Of a stretch of DNA of 64,000 bases, positions 8,642-18,600 are shown piece by piece. This DNA is from Bacteroides sp. 51. GTDB lineage: Bacteria; Bacteroidota; Bacteroidia; Bacteroidales; Bacteroidaceae. A model generated the notes under the pieces. It did no database searches, had not been told where the DNA came from, and saw nothing but the letters and a program-made list of their open reading frames with translations. The position numbers were made by a program, and so were the translations under genes. Location of the stretch: the NCBI RefSeq assembly GCF_010500965.1, contig NZ_QVMI01000021.1:23035-87034 (forward strand), given 5' to 3'. How positions within the stretch are numbered: the first letter of the stretch is position 1; every line of letters begins with the position of its first letter.

Positions 8642-9442
8642 ATGAAGACTAGAATTATTTTTGCAATGTTGCTCATCTGTGCGATGTCAACCACAGTTCA
8701 TGCACAAATCAAAATCGGTGGAAAGAAAATCAATGTAGACAAAGCCGTACAAGCCGGTACAGATGCTGCCAAAGCGATAACGTTATCCGATGCCGATGTC
8801 ATCAGACTCTGTGGCGAATACATGGAATGGATGGATGCACATAACCCGTTAACCTCGCCCGATAGCGAATACGGCAAACGTCTGGCAAAGATGGTAGGCC
8901 ACATTACAGAAGTTGAAGGCGGTTTTAAAGTAAACTTTGGTGTTTACGAAGTAATTGACGTTAATGCATTTGCTTGTGGAGACGGAAGTATCCGTATCTG
9001 CGCCGGGCTAATGGACGTAATGACCGACGATGAAGTGATGGCTGTTATCGGACATGAGATTGGTCACTTGGTAAATACCGACGTTAAAGATGCATGGAAG
9101 AGCGCTTATCTTCGTTCAGCAGCTAAAAACGCAGCTGGTGCAGTAAGCTCAACCGCAGCTAAACTAACCGATTCTCAATATGGTGAATTGGCCGAAGCAT
9201 TTGCCGGAGCGCAGTTCTCTCAAAAGCAAGAAAACCAAGCCGATGATTATGCTTTCAAGTTCTGTATTGAAAACGATATTGATCCTTATGCAATGGCTAA
9301 AGCCCTGAATAAATTAGTTGAATTGTATAATTCCGGTGGTGAGAAATCATCCAGAATCCAACAAATGTTCTCTAGTCACCCGGATAGCGAGAAGCGTGCA
9401 AAACGCATGACTGAGAAAGCCGACAAGTATACAGGAAAATAA
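8642..9442 (+). CDS. M48-family metalloprotease, exported
   Basis: This zinc peptidase has a signal peptide (to about HAQ, residue 22) and the M48 signature HEIGH at 138-142, with the third zinc ligand expected at Glu197 in ENQADDYA. The region before the motif (NAFACGDGSIRICAGLMDVM) is typical of Ste24/LoiP/BepA-like soluble M48 proteases. No transmembrane helices follow, so it should be periplasmic or, if lipid-attached elsewhere, outer-membrane associated; no lipobox is seen. It likely degrades misfolded envelope proteins. It is monocistronic, with its own promoter box and terminator. Length (266 residues) is normal for the short LoiP-like group. Confidence 0.9.
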   Translation: MKTRIIFAMLLICAMSTTVHAQIKIGGKKINVDKAVQAGTDAAKAITLSDADVIRLCGEYMEWMDAHNPLTSPDSEYGKRLAKMVGHITEVEGGFKVNFGVYEVIDVNAFACGDGSIRICAGLMDVMTDDEVMAVIGHEIGHLVNTDVKDAWKSAYLRSAAKNAAGAVSSTAAKLTDSQYGELAEAFAGAQFSQKQENQADDYAFKFCIENDIDPYAMAKALNKLVELYNSGGEKSSRIQQMFSSHPDSEKRAKRMTEKADKYTGK

Positions 9443-9463
9443 GAGATAAAAATGTTTAATATA

Positions 9464-9508
9464 AAAAGAGGCTATTCCAACATTTCTTGGGATAGTCTCT
9501 TTCTTTTT
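9464..9508 (+). terminator. Rho-independent terminator of the M48 gene
   Basis: AAAGAGGCTATTCCAA (9465-9480) pairs with TTGGGATAGTCTCTTT and is followed by TCTTTTT, 22 bp after the stop codon. Confidence 0.88.
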
Positions 9509-9595
9509 GGCACAGATTGCCCGATTTTCTGAATATATTCTAAACTATTAGTTTAGTTACTTGTTTATATAAAATATCCACCCATTTCATCATAT

Positions 9596-10891
9596 ATGGA
9601 ATTTTTAATTATTCTTATTCTTTTAGTCCTTAACGGCGTTTTCGCCATGTATGAAATCGCACTTGTATCGTCGAGTAAAGCCCGGCTCGAAACACTGGCA
9701 GGGAAAGGAAGCCGCTCGGCGAAAGGTGTATTAAAACAGTTGGAGGAACCCGAAAAGTTCCTCTCCACCATTCAAATAGGAATCACACTTATAGGTATCG
9801 TATCGGGTGCGTTCGGAGGAGTAGCTCTTGCCGATGAGGTTGCACCTCTTTTTGCTAAAGTTCCTGCTTTGGAACCACACGCAAGGCAGTTGGCTATGGT
9901 AACAGTAGTGGCTATCATTACTTATTTATCACTTATTGTAGGCGAGCTGGTGCCGAAGTCTATTGCCCTTAGCAATCCCGAACGGTATGCAATCATGCTA
10001 AGTCCGGTGATGACATTCTTAACTAAAGTATCCTACCCTTTTGTGTGGTTGCTTAGCGCTTCAACTAAACTTTTGAATAAAGTTATCGGGTTATCCGGTG
10101 ATGAAGAGCGGATTATGACATCGGATGAACTCAAATTCATCATACGCGAAAGTACCCAACAGGGAATTATAGACCAGGAAGATACGGATATGTTGTATGA
10201 TGTATTCCGTTTCTCTAATAAGAAAGTAAATGAACTGATGACTTACCGGAAAGATCTGGTTAGCCTGCACCCCACCGATAGCAAAGAAGAGGTGCTGGAT
10301 ATTATCGAAAACAGGCGGTTCAGCAAATACCTGTTGGCCGACAGGGTGAACGACGAAATCATCGGGGTGGTATCCGTTAAAGATATTATTCTGATGATAG
10401 GCGGAAACGAAGAGTTCGACCTGAGTAAAATCGCCCAAAAGCCTCTATACATTCCCGAAAGCTTATATGCCAAGAAGGTACTCGAACTGTTCAAAAAGAA
10501 TAAGAATAAGTTTGGTGTAGTGGTCAACGAATACGGCGGTATAGAAGGTGTTATTACCTTGCACGACCTAACCGAGAGTATATTCGGCGATATTCTGGAG
10601 GAAGACGAGGTGGAAGAAGAAGAAATTGTAACCCGCAAAGACGGTTCGATGCTTGTAGATGCCACGATGAATATCGGAGATTTCATGGAAGAAATGGATA
10701 TCTTCTCTTATGATGACCTGGAGAACAAAGATTTCACCACACTGGGCGGTATGGCTATGTTCTTCATCGAACGCATTCCCAAAGCCGGAGATACGTTTGA
10801 ATATAAAAACCTGAAATTCGAAGTTGTTGATATGGATCGCGGAAGAGTCGATAAACTACTTGTTATCAAAGAGAAGGACGTGGACGAATAA
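9596..10891 (+). CDS. CNNM/CBS-domain protein (hemolysin-family, CorC/HlyC type)
   Basis: This inner-membrane protein belongs to the CNNM/CorB group linked to Mg2+ or other divalent-cation efflux. It has a DUF21 (CNNM) membrane domain with about four hydrophobic segments (residues 1-~165, including LSTIQIGITLIGIVSGAFGG and LIVGELVPKSIAL), a CBS pair (~200-335, ELMTYRKDLVSL to GIEGVITLHDLTESIFGDI), an acidic linker (EEDEVEEEEI) and a C-terminal CorC_HlyC domain (~350-425). The old name hemolysin is not supported by function. It has normal length and stands alone on its strand, with 153 bp before and 156 bp after without genes. Substrate ion is inferred from the family only. Confidence 0.9.
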   Translation: MEFLIILILLVLNGVFAMYEIALVSSSKARLETLAGKGSRSAKGVLKQLEEPEKFLSTIQIGITLIGIVSGAFGGVALADEVAPLFAKVPALEPHARQLAMVTVVAIITYLSLIVGELVPKSIALSNPERYAIMLSPVMTFLTKVSYPFVWLLSASTKLLNKVIGLSGDEERIMTSDELKFIIRESTQQGIIDQEDTDMLYDVFRFSNKKVNELMTYRKDLVSLHPTDSKEEVLDIIENRRFSKYLLADRVNDEIIGVVSVKDIILMIGGNEEFDLSKIAQKPLYIPESLYAKKVLELFKKNKNKFGVVVNEYGGIEGVITLHDLTESIFGDILEEDEVEEEEIVTRKDGSMLVDATMNIGDFMEEMDIFSYDDLENKDFTTLGGMAMFFIERIPKAGDTFEYKNLKFEVVDMDRGRVDKLLVIKEKDVDE

Positions 10892-11047
10892 TTATTATTA
10901 AAAAAAATTGCTCCCCCTTGTGAACCAAACCGAAATTCATTTGTTATATAACGCAAGGGCTACTATACCATAGTCCTAAAATAAGTCCTATATAGTGATA
11001 AACAGCTTTACCTCATAAGGTAAATACGCGATTCGTGAAGAGTTGAT

Positions 11048-11692
11048 ATGGCAGAAATTATTGGATTAATTGTTTTTCTACTATGCATTGTGGTTTGGGG
11101 CGTTATCTTAATGAATGACATTCGAGACAAGAAGAGAATGAAAAGAAACGACCAACAATCACTTAAAAAGCAAGAAGAGGTAGAAACTCGCATCAGGAAA
11201 ATAGAAGATGTATACGGTGAGAAAGCCACACTGATTATGTTTCAGGAGCTTAATGCCCCCAATATATGCGAGTTACTTGTCATTCTGGAAGAAGCCCAGA
11301 TCATCCTCATACTTGGCGAGGCATACAACTTCTCAGAGATTCTGAATCTCAAAATGGGTCAGCTTGACTACATACGGTTAAAGTATACAGACAAGTCGAC
11401 CGCACCGACCAGTATACTGGAACAGGCTGCTACCGGTTTGTTTTCTACGAACACCATAAAAGGAGCTTTGAAGCGGCTCGAAGATACACAAGAAGCCGTC
11501 ACCTCCCCCCTATCCGAAGAAGCTGTTAAAATAGACATCATGACCTCCCGCCTGGACGAACCCGTTATCACAATATGCCCATCTTGCCACACATTAGACG
11601 AAATCATTGTTGCCCTATCTATGATCATCGACAAGAACGAAAGTAAATGGACGTCTGTCGAGATCTCCCAGAAACAAAAAGGAAGAGGTTGA
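11048..11692 (+). CDS. Uncharacterised membrane-anchored protein with a coiled coil
   Basis: I do not recognise this family. It has one N-terminal hydrophobic helix (IIGLIVFLLCIVVWGVILM, residues ~4-22), then a basic and charged coiled-coil-like stretch (DKKRMKRNDQQSLKKQEEVE) and a cytoplasmic-type soluble domain of about 150 residues. The soluble part contains a CPSCH element near residue 181, a single Cys pair that could bind a metal or form a disulfide but lacks a second pair for a zinc ribbon. The open frame, codon use and good start support a real gene. It is convergent with the phosphatase gene, whose stop lies 13 bp away. Function unknown. Confidence 0.6.
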   Translation: MAEIIGLIVFLLCIVVWGVILMNDIRDKKRMKRNDQQSLKKQEEVETRIRKIEDVYGEKATLIMFQELNAPNICELLVILEEAQIILILGEAYNFSEILNLKMGQLDYIRLKYTDKSTAPTSILEQAATGLFSTNTIKGALKRLEDTQEAVTSPLSEEAVKIDIMTSRLDEPVITICPSCHTLDEIIVALSMIIDKNESKWTSVEISQKQKGRG

Positions 11693-11705
11693 TTTTTAAG
11701 GTTTG

Positions 11706-12833
11706 TTACCATGCAAAAAAAATCCCTTTATCATTAATCACATAAGTTTTCTCATCTTCAATCAGGATTCCTCTTCCTAAAACAGCATCAAAATTCTTTT
11801 TGTTATCAACATTAACCGCTATTACTTTCCCATTATAAAAACTTCTGACGTCTGGAAAAATTGTATGCCCAACAATAATCCGATTCACTTTATATTTTTC
11901 TAGAATCCGATTCAAAATATTGATATGCAATGGACTATATTTTTCATCATTCCTAACCATGCCTCTATACCATATTGGTCCCTGATTACCATAAAGGAAT
12001 TTTGTTAATGGAGAAAGGCTATTCCTTTCCTGCTTAGTCATAAATAAGCCACGGCTAACTTCTTCATTCACCTGAGATATAGTCAGATTCTCTTTCAGAA
12101 AGTCCTCCCCTATTCCTGCATGCACAAAAAGATCATCACCAATAATCTGCATTGTATTGCGTGTAGCCAACCAACGCCCCAGTTCTGTGTCAGGACCAAA
12201 TAAATTCCGATAGTCCACTTCAAGTTTTTTAGCCAGTTCTTCGTACATTTTGTCCATATACCTGTAATCACCAGCCAATATCATTGGTTCATGGTTGCCC
12301 AATAAAAAGGAAAGTTGTCCGCCGGCATCCTCCGCCTCTTTTTCCAGTTTATAAATTAACCAGAAAATAGGCAATACATCTTTACCGCGATCGAACACAT
12401 CACCGATAACCACCAGGTGATTTCTGCCATAAACCCATTCATAATTCTCATTGATTATGTTATTCCCTCGCAATACACTCACGAAGCAATCGAGATTACC
12501 ATGCGGATCGGAAAGGACAAAAAGCTTAGAAGGTTTGGATGTTTTCCACGACTGCCGCCGGATGGGGTGTAATCTAACCTCAAACTTATGCCTATCTGAA
12601 TGGGAAGCGACTTGTAAGGCAAAGCCTTCCGGCATACCATCCAATACTACATCCTTTAGTTCACCATCTGTATGGGTAGAAATCACTCTAATCTTTCCAT
12701 CAGGTAGGTAAGAAAGATAAGGACCATCTGCATAATGTTTTGATTCAGATTTAGTTTGTTCTTGTGCATATATGCCACCACCAAAGAGTGTAAAGAACAA
12801 ACTAAATAATATATAAAAACGGAGTTGCTTCAT
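11706..12833 (-). CDS. Secreted PPP-type metallophosphoesterase (ApaH/Shewanella-like phosphatase group)
   Basis: This exported phosphatase has a signal peptide (to IYAQ, residue 24), an N-terminal ~75-residue beta-rich extension and a calcineurin-like domain with all five metal motifs: DPHG (109-112), GDVFDRG (144-150), GNHE (179-182), HAG (238-240) and GHT (322-324). The GDVFDRG form places it near ApaH-like and Shewanella-like phosphatases, which act on phosphoproteins or nucleotides; being exported, it probably dephosphorylates an extracytoplasmic substrate. It lies 117 bp downstream of the DUF4361 gene, same strand, and may be the last gene of PUL 1, with a hairpin in between. Whether it is functionally tied to the PUL is inference. 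Confidence 0.85.
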   Translation of the reverse strand: MKQLRFYILFSLFFTLFGGGIYAQEQTKSESKHYADGPYLSYLPDGKIRVISTHTDGELKDVVLDGMPEGFALQVASHSDRHKFEVRLHPIRRQSWKTSKPSKLFVLSDPHGNLDCFVSVLRGNNIINENYEWVYGRNHLVVIGDVFDRGKDVLPIFWLIYKLEKEAEDAGGQLSFLLGNHEPMILAGDYRYMDKMYEELAKKLEVDYRNLFGPDTELGRWLATRNTMQIIGDDLFVHAGIGEDFLKENLTISQVNEEVSRGLFMTKQERNSLSPLTKFLYGNQGPIWYRGMVRNDEKYSPLHINILNRILEKYKVNRIIVGHTIFPDVRSFYNGKVIAVNVDNKKNFDAVLGRGILIEDEKTYVINDKGIFFAW

Positions 12834-12862
12834 GTTCTATTTGATATTAGAATTATAAAATC

Positions 12863-12892
12863 ATCCGCAGAGCTCATAAAGTCCCTGCGGAT
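12863..12892. terminator. Hairpin between PUL 1 core and the phosphatase gene
   Basis: ATCCGCAG (12863-12870) pairs perfectly with CTGCGGAT (12885-12892). On the minus strand it is followed by TGATTTTATAATT, a weak T-tract, so it may only partly stop transcription. Confidence 0.5.
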
Positions 12893-12950
12893 AATTAAAT
12901 AAAGACATGTTAATGTAAAGTCAAGTTAATCTATAAATGCTGTCGGTTAA

Positions 12951-13877
12951 TTACCAGGTAAAGTTGAACGTTATAACCCCTGAAGATGATACCGAATAGC
13001 GCGAGTATCCTACCATTTTTCCTGTACGGGTTTCTTTATCAAGCCAGAAACCTTCCGACTTATTCCCCTTCGTATAGAAGTAGATATAAGAAACATTGTC
13101 ACTCGGATTCGCTCCCGGAATGTAACACGGTATGTAGTTACTGGACGAGCTGCTGTTGGCCGAATAGAAATACCACCTGTTGTCCGAAGTACTGTGATAA
13201 CCACATTCCGGATCGGGTATAATCTTATTGTCATCATCTACGCTAAATGTGAAACTAAACCCGGCATTGTTGTAGAGGAAGTTCTTAATCGTGTACGATC
13301 CATCCAGGTTATCATAGATTTTATGCACAAACGGGGTAAACTGAGGCTTAGTACTTCCACCGTATTCGCCCGGCACAAAGGTAGCAGTACCCAGTAGGCA
13401 AACCACTTCCATTTTGGCATCGTAACGGCTGCTTCCGCCATCCGTATCCGTATACAATTTATAAGGATCAGCGTACTCTTCGCTAATATCGATGCAGAAA
13501 TCATAACGCGTACTCACCTCCCACTCACCTAATTTTATCTGCAATTCAGCAAACTCCTGGCCTGCGGCAAACTCCACCGTTTGAGGAATCGTGAGGTTGG
13601 ATGCCGCGCGGCGCACAATAATAGGAACTTGAAGTGCCGAAGCTGTTTTGTTCTTATCACGACCCATCAACACTGTTATATGGTCGGCATCCAATATCAT
13701 TTGGTTGCTACACCCCAACTCTGTAATATACGGATTGCTTTTATCGAAGTAAACACCCGGGTTATTGGCCGACACCTCTGGTCCGGGGTTCCATTTATCG
13801 TCGTCGCTGCAAGACATGAACATCGTTATCCAAAGTCCCGCCATTAAGAAGGCTGTTATTTTAGCTATTTTATTCAT
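12951..13877 (-). CDS. DUF4361-type SusE-position lipoprotein
   Basis: This 308-residue surface lipoprotein (lipobox FMSCS, Cys23) follows susD by 14 bp, the position of SusE-like glycan-binding proteins. It has an N-terminal immunoglobulin-like module (~35-150, with PGVYFDKSNPYITEL and EFAELQIKLGEWE) and a C-terminal beta domain rich in aromatic residues (NRWYFYSANSSSSSNYIPCY, VSYIYFYTKGNKSEGFW). The pattern fits DUF4361, found in many Bacteroidetes PULs. The role, binding the imported polymer at the cell surface, is by position. The aromatic richness suits sugar stacking, but no substrate can be named. Confidence 0.75.
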   Translation of the reverse strand: MNKIAKITAFLMAGLWITMFMSCSDDDKWNPGPEVSANNPGVYFDKSNPYITELGCSNQMILDADHITVLMGRDKNKTASALQVPIIVRRAASNLTIPQTVEFAAGQEFAELQIKLGEWEVSTRYDFCIDISEEYADPYKLYTDTDGGSSRYDAKMEVVCLLGTATFVPGEYGGSTKPQFTPFVHKIYDNLDGSYTIKNFLYNNAGFSFTFSVDDDNKIIPDPECGYHSTSDNRWYFYSANSSSSSNYIPCYIPGANPSDNVSYIYFYTKGNKSEGFWLDKETRTGKMVGYSRYSVSSSGVITFNFTW

Positions 13878-13891
13878 AATCGTTACGTTTT

Positions 13892-15646
13892 TTAGTTACC
13901 TGTCCATAATCCATAATTATCTTGCACCCGCGGGTCCGGATTCAACTCAATTGCACTGTTCAACGTAGCCTCTCCCTCTCTCGGAACATAAAGATTCAAC
14001 CATGCCGGAGCGTATCCTGATTTAGAATTATAACGGTTGGCTGGTAAATAGTTTGTATCCACATACCCATGTGTCAGTGCCAGTTCGCGTCTCTTAATAT
14101 CAAAATAGGCTAAGCCTTCACCCCAAAGTTCTATTCTCTTTTGTGTAATCAGGTAGGTATCAACAAAATCTTCTATTCCATCGGGCGTTACATTAAAGGT
14201 TCCACCTTTATAGCGATGTGTATTCAGGAACGATGCCAATGCATTCATACCCGAAGCTAGTCCTTCCGAATACGTTTTGGCTTCAGCCTCAATAAAATAC
14301 ATCTCTTCTACGCGTATTATTGGGTAACTCACCTGCAATGCATTGGTATAGTTGTCGGATATATCACCGTTGTTCGGACGGAATTTAAAACCTACATACG
14401 CATCGCGCAATGCCCACTCATCATCATCCAAAAGCGTGTGATACTTGTCTGGCGTTGGTTTCTTTCCGGCATCATCCGGATCAATCCAGGTCACTTTCCG
14501 CCAATCGTCATCATCAATCTGATCGTACAAGCGCTTATCAATCATACGGTAGCAATGGTATTGCGAACGACTATATCCTCTCGAGTATTCTGTTACACAA
14601 TTGGAGTGAAAATTATCTACACGGTTATGTACCGCATCCGCAGACCCAATAGTAATGGCAAAAACCCACGATTCTGAATCGGAGTTATTAAATCCGTTAT
14701 TCACATCATGCCATTGCCCTTCCGTGAGCGGTGTGTACTTATTTATAACCAGGCGCGCATATTCGGCAGCTTTTTTATAACAGTCTGCTGCACTGGACAC
14801 TCCCAGTTTATCAAGATGCGCAAGTTCCTCATCGTCTTCGTGGCTCAACTGCGTTTGCAGGTCGGCCGGATATTTTTGGAAGCGAGTAGCTATTTCTAAC
14901 CAAAGACGTGCTTTGTATGCATGTGCCACCGACAAGTCGGCACGGATTTTAGCTTTGGCAGGACGTTCGTACGTTGCTAAGTATTTTTCGGCTTTGTTCA
15001 AGTCGTTCATAATAAACCTGTACATGTGATAGAAAGGAACGCGAGGGTTGTTTCTTGCATCCGAAGGATTGAAGAATTCATCAACAATTACAGTGGTAAG
15101 TCCGAATACTCCGTTCTTTTCGGCCTCATCGTCCAAATCCGGAACGTTTGTTCTTTTATATTCGTACATACGAGCCAAGTCCATATAAGAGAGTGCGCGG
15201 TATATAAGTGCGTTTCCATAAAAAGCCTGAATGGCCTCTGTAGCTTCCTCCGGATCTCCGATAGCAATAAGCGTCTTATTCGCATTCATACTCATAGTAT
15301 AGTAGTAACGCCAAGGCTGCCGCATACGTGCCGAAGTAAAATCGGCCAACGTACCCCAATACGTATTGAAGTGATTATAACTGGTCGCTACATATGGACA
15401 GTCTGTTAGGATGTCCCGGATAATCATCATAGCCGGATAACCAAATTCCTGTGACGATACAGAACCGATATAGTTATAAGCATACATAAAAGCTGCCGTA
15501 CTGTTGGAAAGCGCATTCAAACCACTCTCCGATCCACCGATCTGATCTGCCGTAGCATATTCCGTCGGGATTGCTTCGTCCATACATCCTACAAATATCA
15601 GCATCGGTATATATAATAAAGCTAAGTTGCGTAATATTCTTTTCAT
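13892..15646 (-). CDS. SusD/RagB-family nutrient-binding lipoprotein (PUL 1)
   Basis: SusD-like proteins cap the SusC barrel and bind the oligosaccharide or peptide to be imported. This one has a lipobox (LIFVGCM, Cys21), an N-terminal SusD-like domain (~40-290) with helices of the tetratricopeptide type (AIQAFYGNALIYRALSYMD, SVAHAYKARLWLEIA) and the C-terminal RagB/SusD domain with YPIIRVEEMYFIEAEAKTY (~440) and TQKRIELWGEGLAYFDIKR (~520). The 584-residue length is typical. It follows susC by 18 bp and is certainly its partner. It lies under ECF sigma/FecR control by context. Confidence 0.95.
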   Translation of the reverse strand: MKRILRNLALLYIPMLIFVGCMDEAIPTEYATADQIGGSESGLNALSNSTAAFMYAYNYIGSVSSQEFGYPAMMIIRDILTDCPYVATSYNHFNTYWGTLADFTSARMRQPWRYYYTMSMNANKTLIAIGDPEEATEAIQAFYGNALIYRALSYMDLARMYEYKRTNVPDLDDEAEKNGVFGLTTVIVDEFFNPSDARNNPRVPFYHMYRFIMNDLNKAEKYLATYERPAKAKIRADLSVAHAYKARLWLEIATRFQKYPADLQTQLSHEDDEELAHLDKLGVSSAADCYKKAAEYARLVINKYTPLTEGQWHDVNNGFNNSDSESWVFAITIGSADAVHNRVDNFHSNCVTEYSRGYSRSQYHCYRMIDKRLYDQIDDDDWRKVTWIDPDDAGKKPTPDKYHTLLDDDEWALRDAYVGFKFRPNNGDISDNYTNALQVSYPIIRVEEMYFIEAEAKTYSEGLASGMNALASFLNTHRYKGGTFNVTPDGIEDFVDTYLITQKRIELWGEGLAYFDIKRRELALTHGYVDTNYLPANRYNSKSGYAPAWLNLYVPREGEATLNSAIELNPDPRVQDNYGLWTGN

Positions 15647-15664
15647 AACTTATTCCTCTTTTAA

Positions 15665-18600
15665 TTAAAAATCAAACTTCAGATTCAACAGATATCTCCG
15701 GGTATTCGGATAATATCCCACATCCAGGTTACCATCAAAATCGCGACTTGGAACAAATCCTTTCCGCTTCGACCAGAAGAAAAGGTCATCGGCTCCAACA
15801 GAAGCAGTTAATCCTTCGATTCCGAATCTGCGAACAATCTTCTTAGGTACAATATAACTCAGTGATATATTTTGCAAGTTCAGATAATCGGCTTTCGTTA
15901 ACCAGCGGTCGGAAGTCGACACAAAATAAAGGTCGGCATATTGCCAGCGCGCGTTGTCTGTACTTGGATTCTCGGGAGTCCATGAATCCTTAACATCCTT
16001 ATGAAAGTTATATCCCGCATATCTATTCGTCGGACGGGTCATCAATGATGCATATCCGCTATCGTATGCATAGCCACCTAAACGGTAAGCAAATTTAAAT
16101 GACAGTTCAAGAGATTTCCAGGCGAAGCTTCCTCCGAAACCTCCAAGCATTTTGGGTTGCGAGCTTCCACAAGCTAGTTCTGTGGCCGAGCTATATGTAG
16201 TGGTGGTCGTAATTTCCTCTGTCGAGGAATCACGCGTGTACCACATCGGGAGTCCGTTTTCGTTGATTCCTGCAAACTTCTTCAAATACCAGGTTTTGTA
16301 CTCTAATCCTTCGCCATAGAAATACTTACCCGAGCTGTAACCTTTGGCCGCAGCCGATCCGTCAACGTTATAAATTGTTTCACCGGTTCTTGTATCGGAC
16401 AGTTTTAATACTTTCGCTTTATTAAACGAAGCATTGGCATACATCGTCCATCTGAAATCCCGTTTACGAATAATATCGCCACTGAATTCAAACTCAAAAC
16501 CGCTATTGCGTACACTTCCCACGTTATCGTAAACAGACGAATAACCCAGTGAATAAGGAACAGCAACCGAAGCAAGCATATCGGTGGTTTTGTTATTGTA
16601 ATATTCAATATCACCTCTTAAGCGTCCTTTGAACATTTCGAATTCAATACCTGTATTGATAGCTGTCCGGGTTTCCCATGTAATATTCTTGTTTCCGATG
16701 TTTCGGATAGGAGCACCCACTTCGTCCATCACGTTTTCAATATTATATGTATCTATATAACGGTGATAACCAATCTGGTCGTTACCGTTTTGTCCGTAAG
16801 AGAACTTAACTTTCAACATATCAATCCACGTAACTTTAAAGAAATCTTCTTTAGAGATCAAATAGGCTGCCCCGAAAGAGTAGAAATCGCCCCAACGATT
16901 ATCGGGATGGAAGTGAGAAGAAGCATCCCGGCGGTACGAAGCGTCAAAACTATAGATCCCGTTATAATCGTACAATACGCGTCCACCATATCCCTCACTT
17001 TCATATCTTCTGGTGTATGAATTGACATCATTCATTATAATAGCCCCTGCAAGTTCTTGATTTTCATAATAGTTAAACATATTCGATTTATTACCATACA
17101 AGTAATAGTAATCATATTGATATGCTTCGTGTAGAATAGTTGCTTTCACGTTATGCGATCCGAAACTCTTGCTATAATTAAGAATCTGTTGCGTGTTCAA
17201 CGACTCGTTTTTATAGGCAGTTACAGATACGGCACCGGTTGGGTTGGATGTTCCGTAGAATGGCTGGCTGGTCGACTTGTATCTTCTGTCACGCTCATCA
17301 TAAGCCACGTTCAGGGTTGCAGTCAGTTCAGGAGTAATGATAAAATCGGCTGCTCCTTGTATACCCACTTTTACCGATTCCGTTTTACGAGTCTGTATAA
17401 GCGCCTCTTGTATTCTGTTTGAGCCTGTTCTTACCGGACGGTCAACACCATTATTGTAATCTCCATTTCCATAATCGTACATTTTACCATTCTTGTCATA
17501 TAGAATATCACCATTCGCATCGCGGATATATAATGGATAGATGGGTGCTACCATATTCACGTTGGAGAAGATGTTGTTGGAGTTGTTGCTATAGTCGGTA
17601 TTGCTATTGGTAGCCGATTTCGCCATATCCAGATTTGCGCTGAAGCGTAACCACTTATTGGCATGGAAAGTTCCTTTCAATCTACCGGTAAAACGTTCGT
17701 AACCGGACGCCTCCGTAATTCCTTCGTCTTTGGTGTAGCCCATTGATGCCAACATATTCAGCTTATCCGTTCCTCCTTTTATAGAAAGGTTGTAATCCTG
17801 GCGGATTCCGGTTTGATAGGTTGCATCTGCCCAGTCATCAGGAGTCTGATAATATTGTTGACCATCTCTACCTGTTACAAGTCTTCCCAGTGTTGCGTTC
17901 GGATTGAGTTTACCGTTATATCCAATAAGCCCTTCACCATTGGGGATAGTATACACCAGGTAACCTAGGCCGTAATAATCCGGACTTTTCGCCCATGCGT
18001 CATTAATAGCTTGATTTGCCTCGTATGAGTTTTTTCCCTCCACATTCTGCATGTAGTTATACAATGCATCATATTGCAATTCATAATATTCGCCTGGGGA
18101 GCTTATCACATCATACAAATCGCTCTTGCGTACTTTGGATATCGCCATCTTTGTATCGAGCGTAACCGAAATACGTTCCTGTTTGGTTGCTTTTTTAGTA
18201 GTAATCAAAACCACACCGTTACCACCACGCGCACCATAAATAGCTGTAGAAGCAGCATCTTTCAATACGGTAACAGATTCCACATCGTTCGGGTTGATAT
18301 TATTCAAGCCACTTTCGTAAGGTACACCGTCTACCACGATCAAAGGATCTCTCCCTGCGCTAATGGAACTGGCACCACGGATACGGAACGATGGCGATGC
18401 GTCGGGAGCGCCCGAAGTAGATTGTACTTGTACACCCGGAGCCGAACCTTCTATCGCATTCATTACGTTGGTCACCGGTCGGCGGGCAATCGCATCGGAA
18501 GAGATAACAGATGCAGAACCGGTAAATGCGGATCTTTTCTGCTGTCCGTAGGCTACAACCACCACTTCATCTACCATTACGGCATCTTCTCTCATTACAA

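Noticed and set aside
10892-11047. tRNA or small RNA between the CNNM gene and the orphan membrane protein
   Set aside because: No cloverleaf-like set of stems was visible; nothing reportable in 156 bp.
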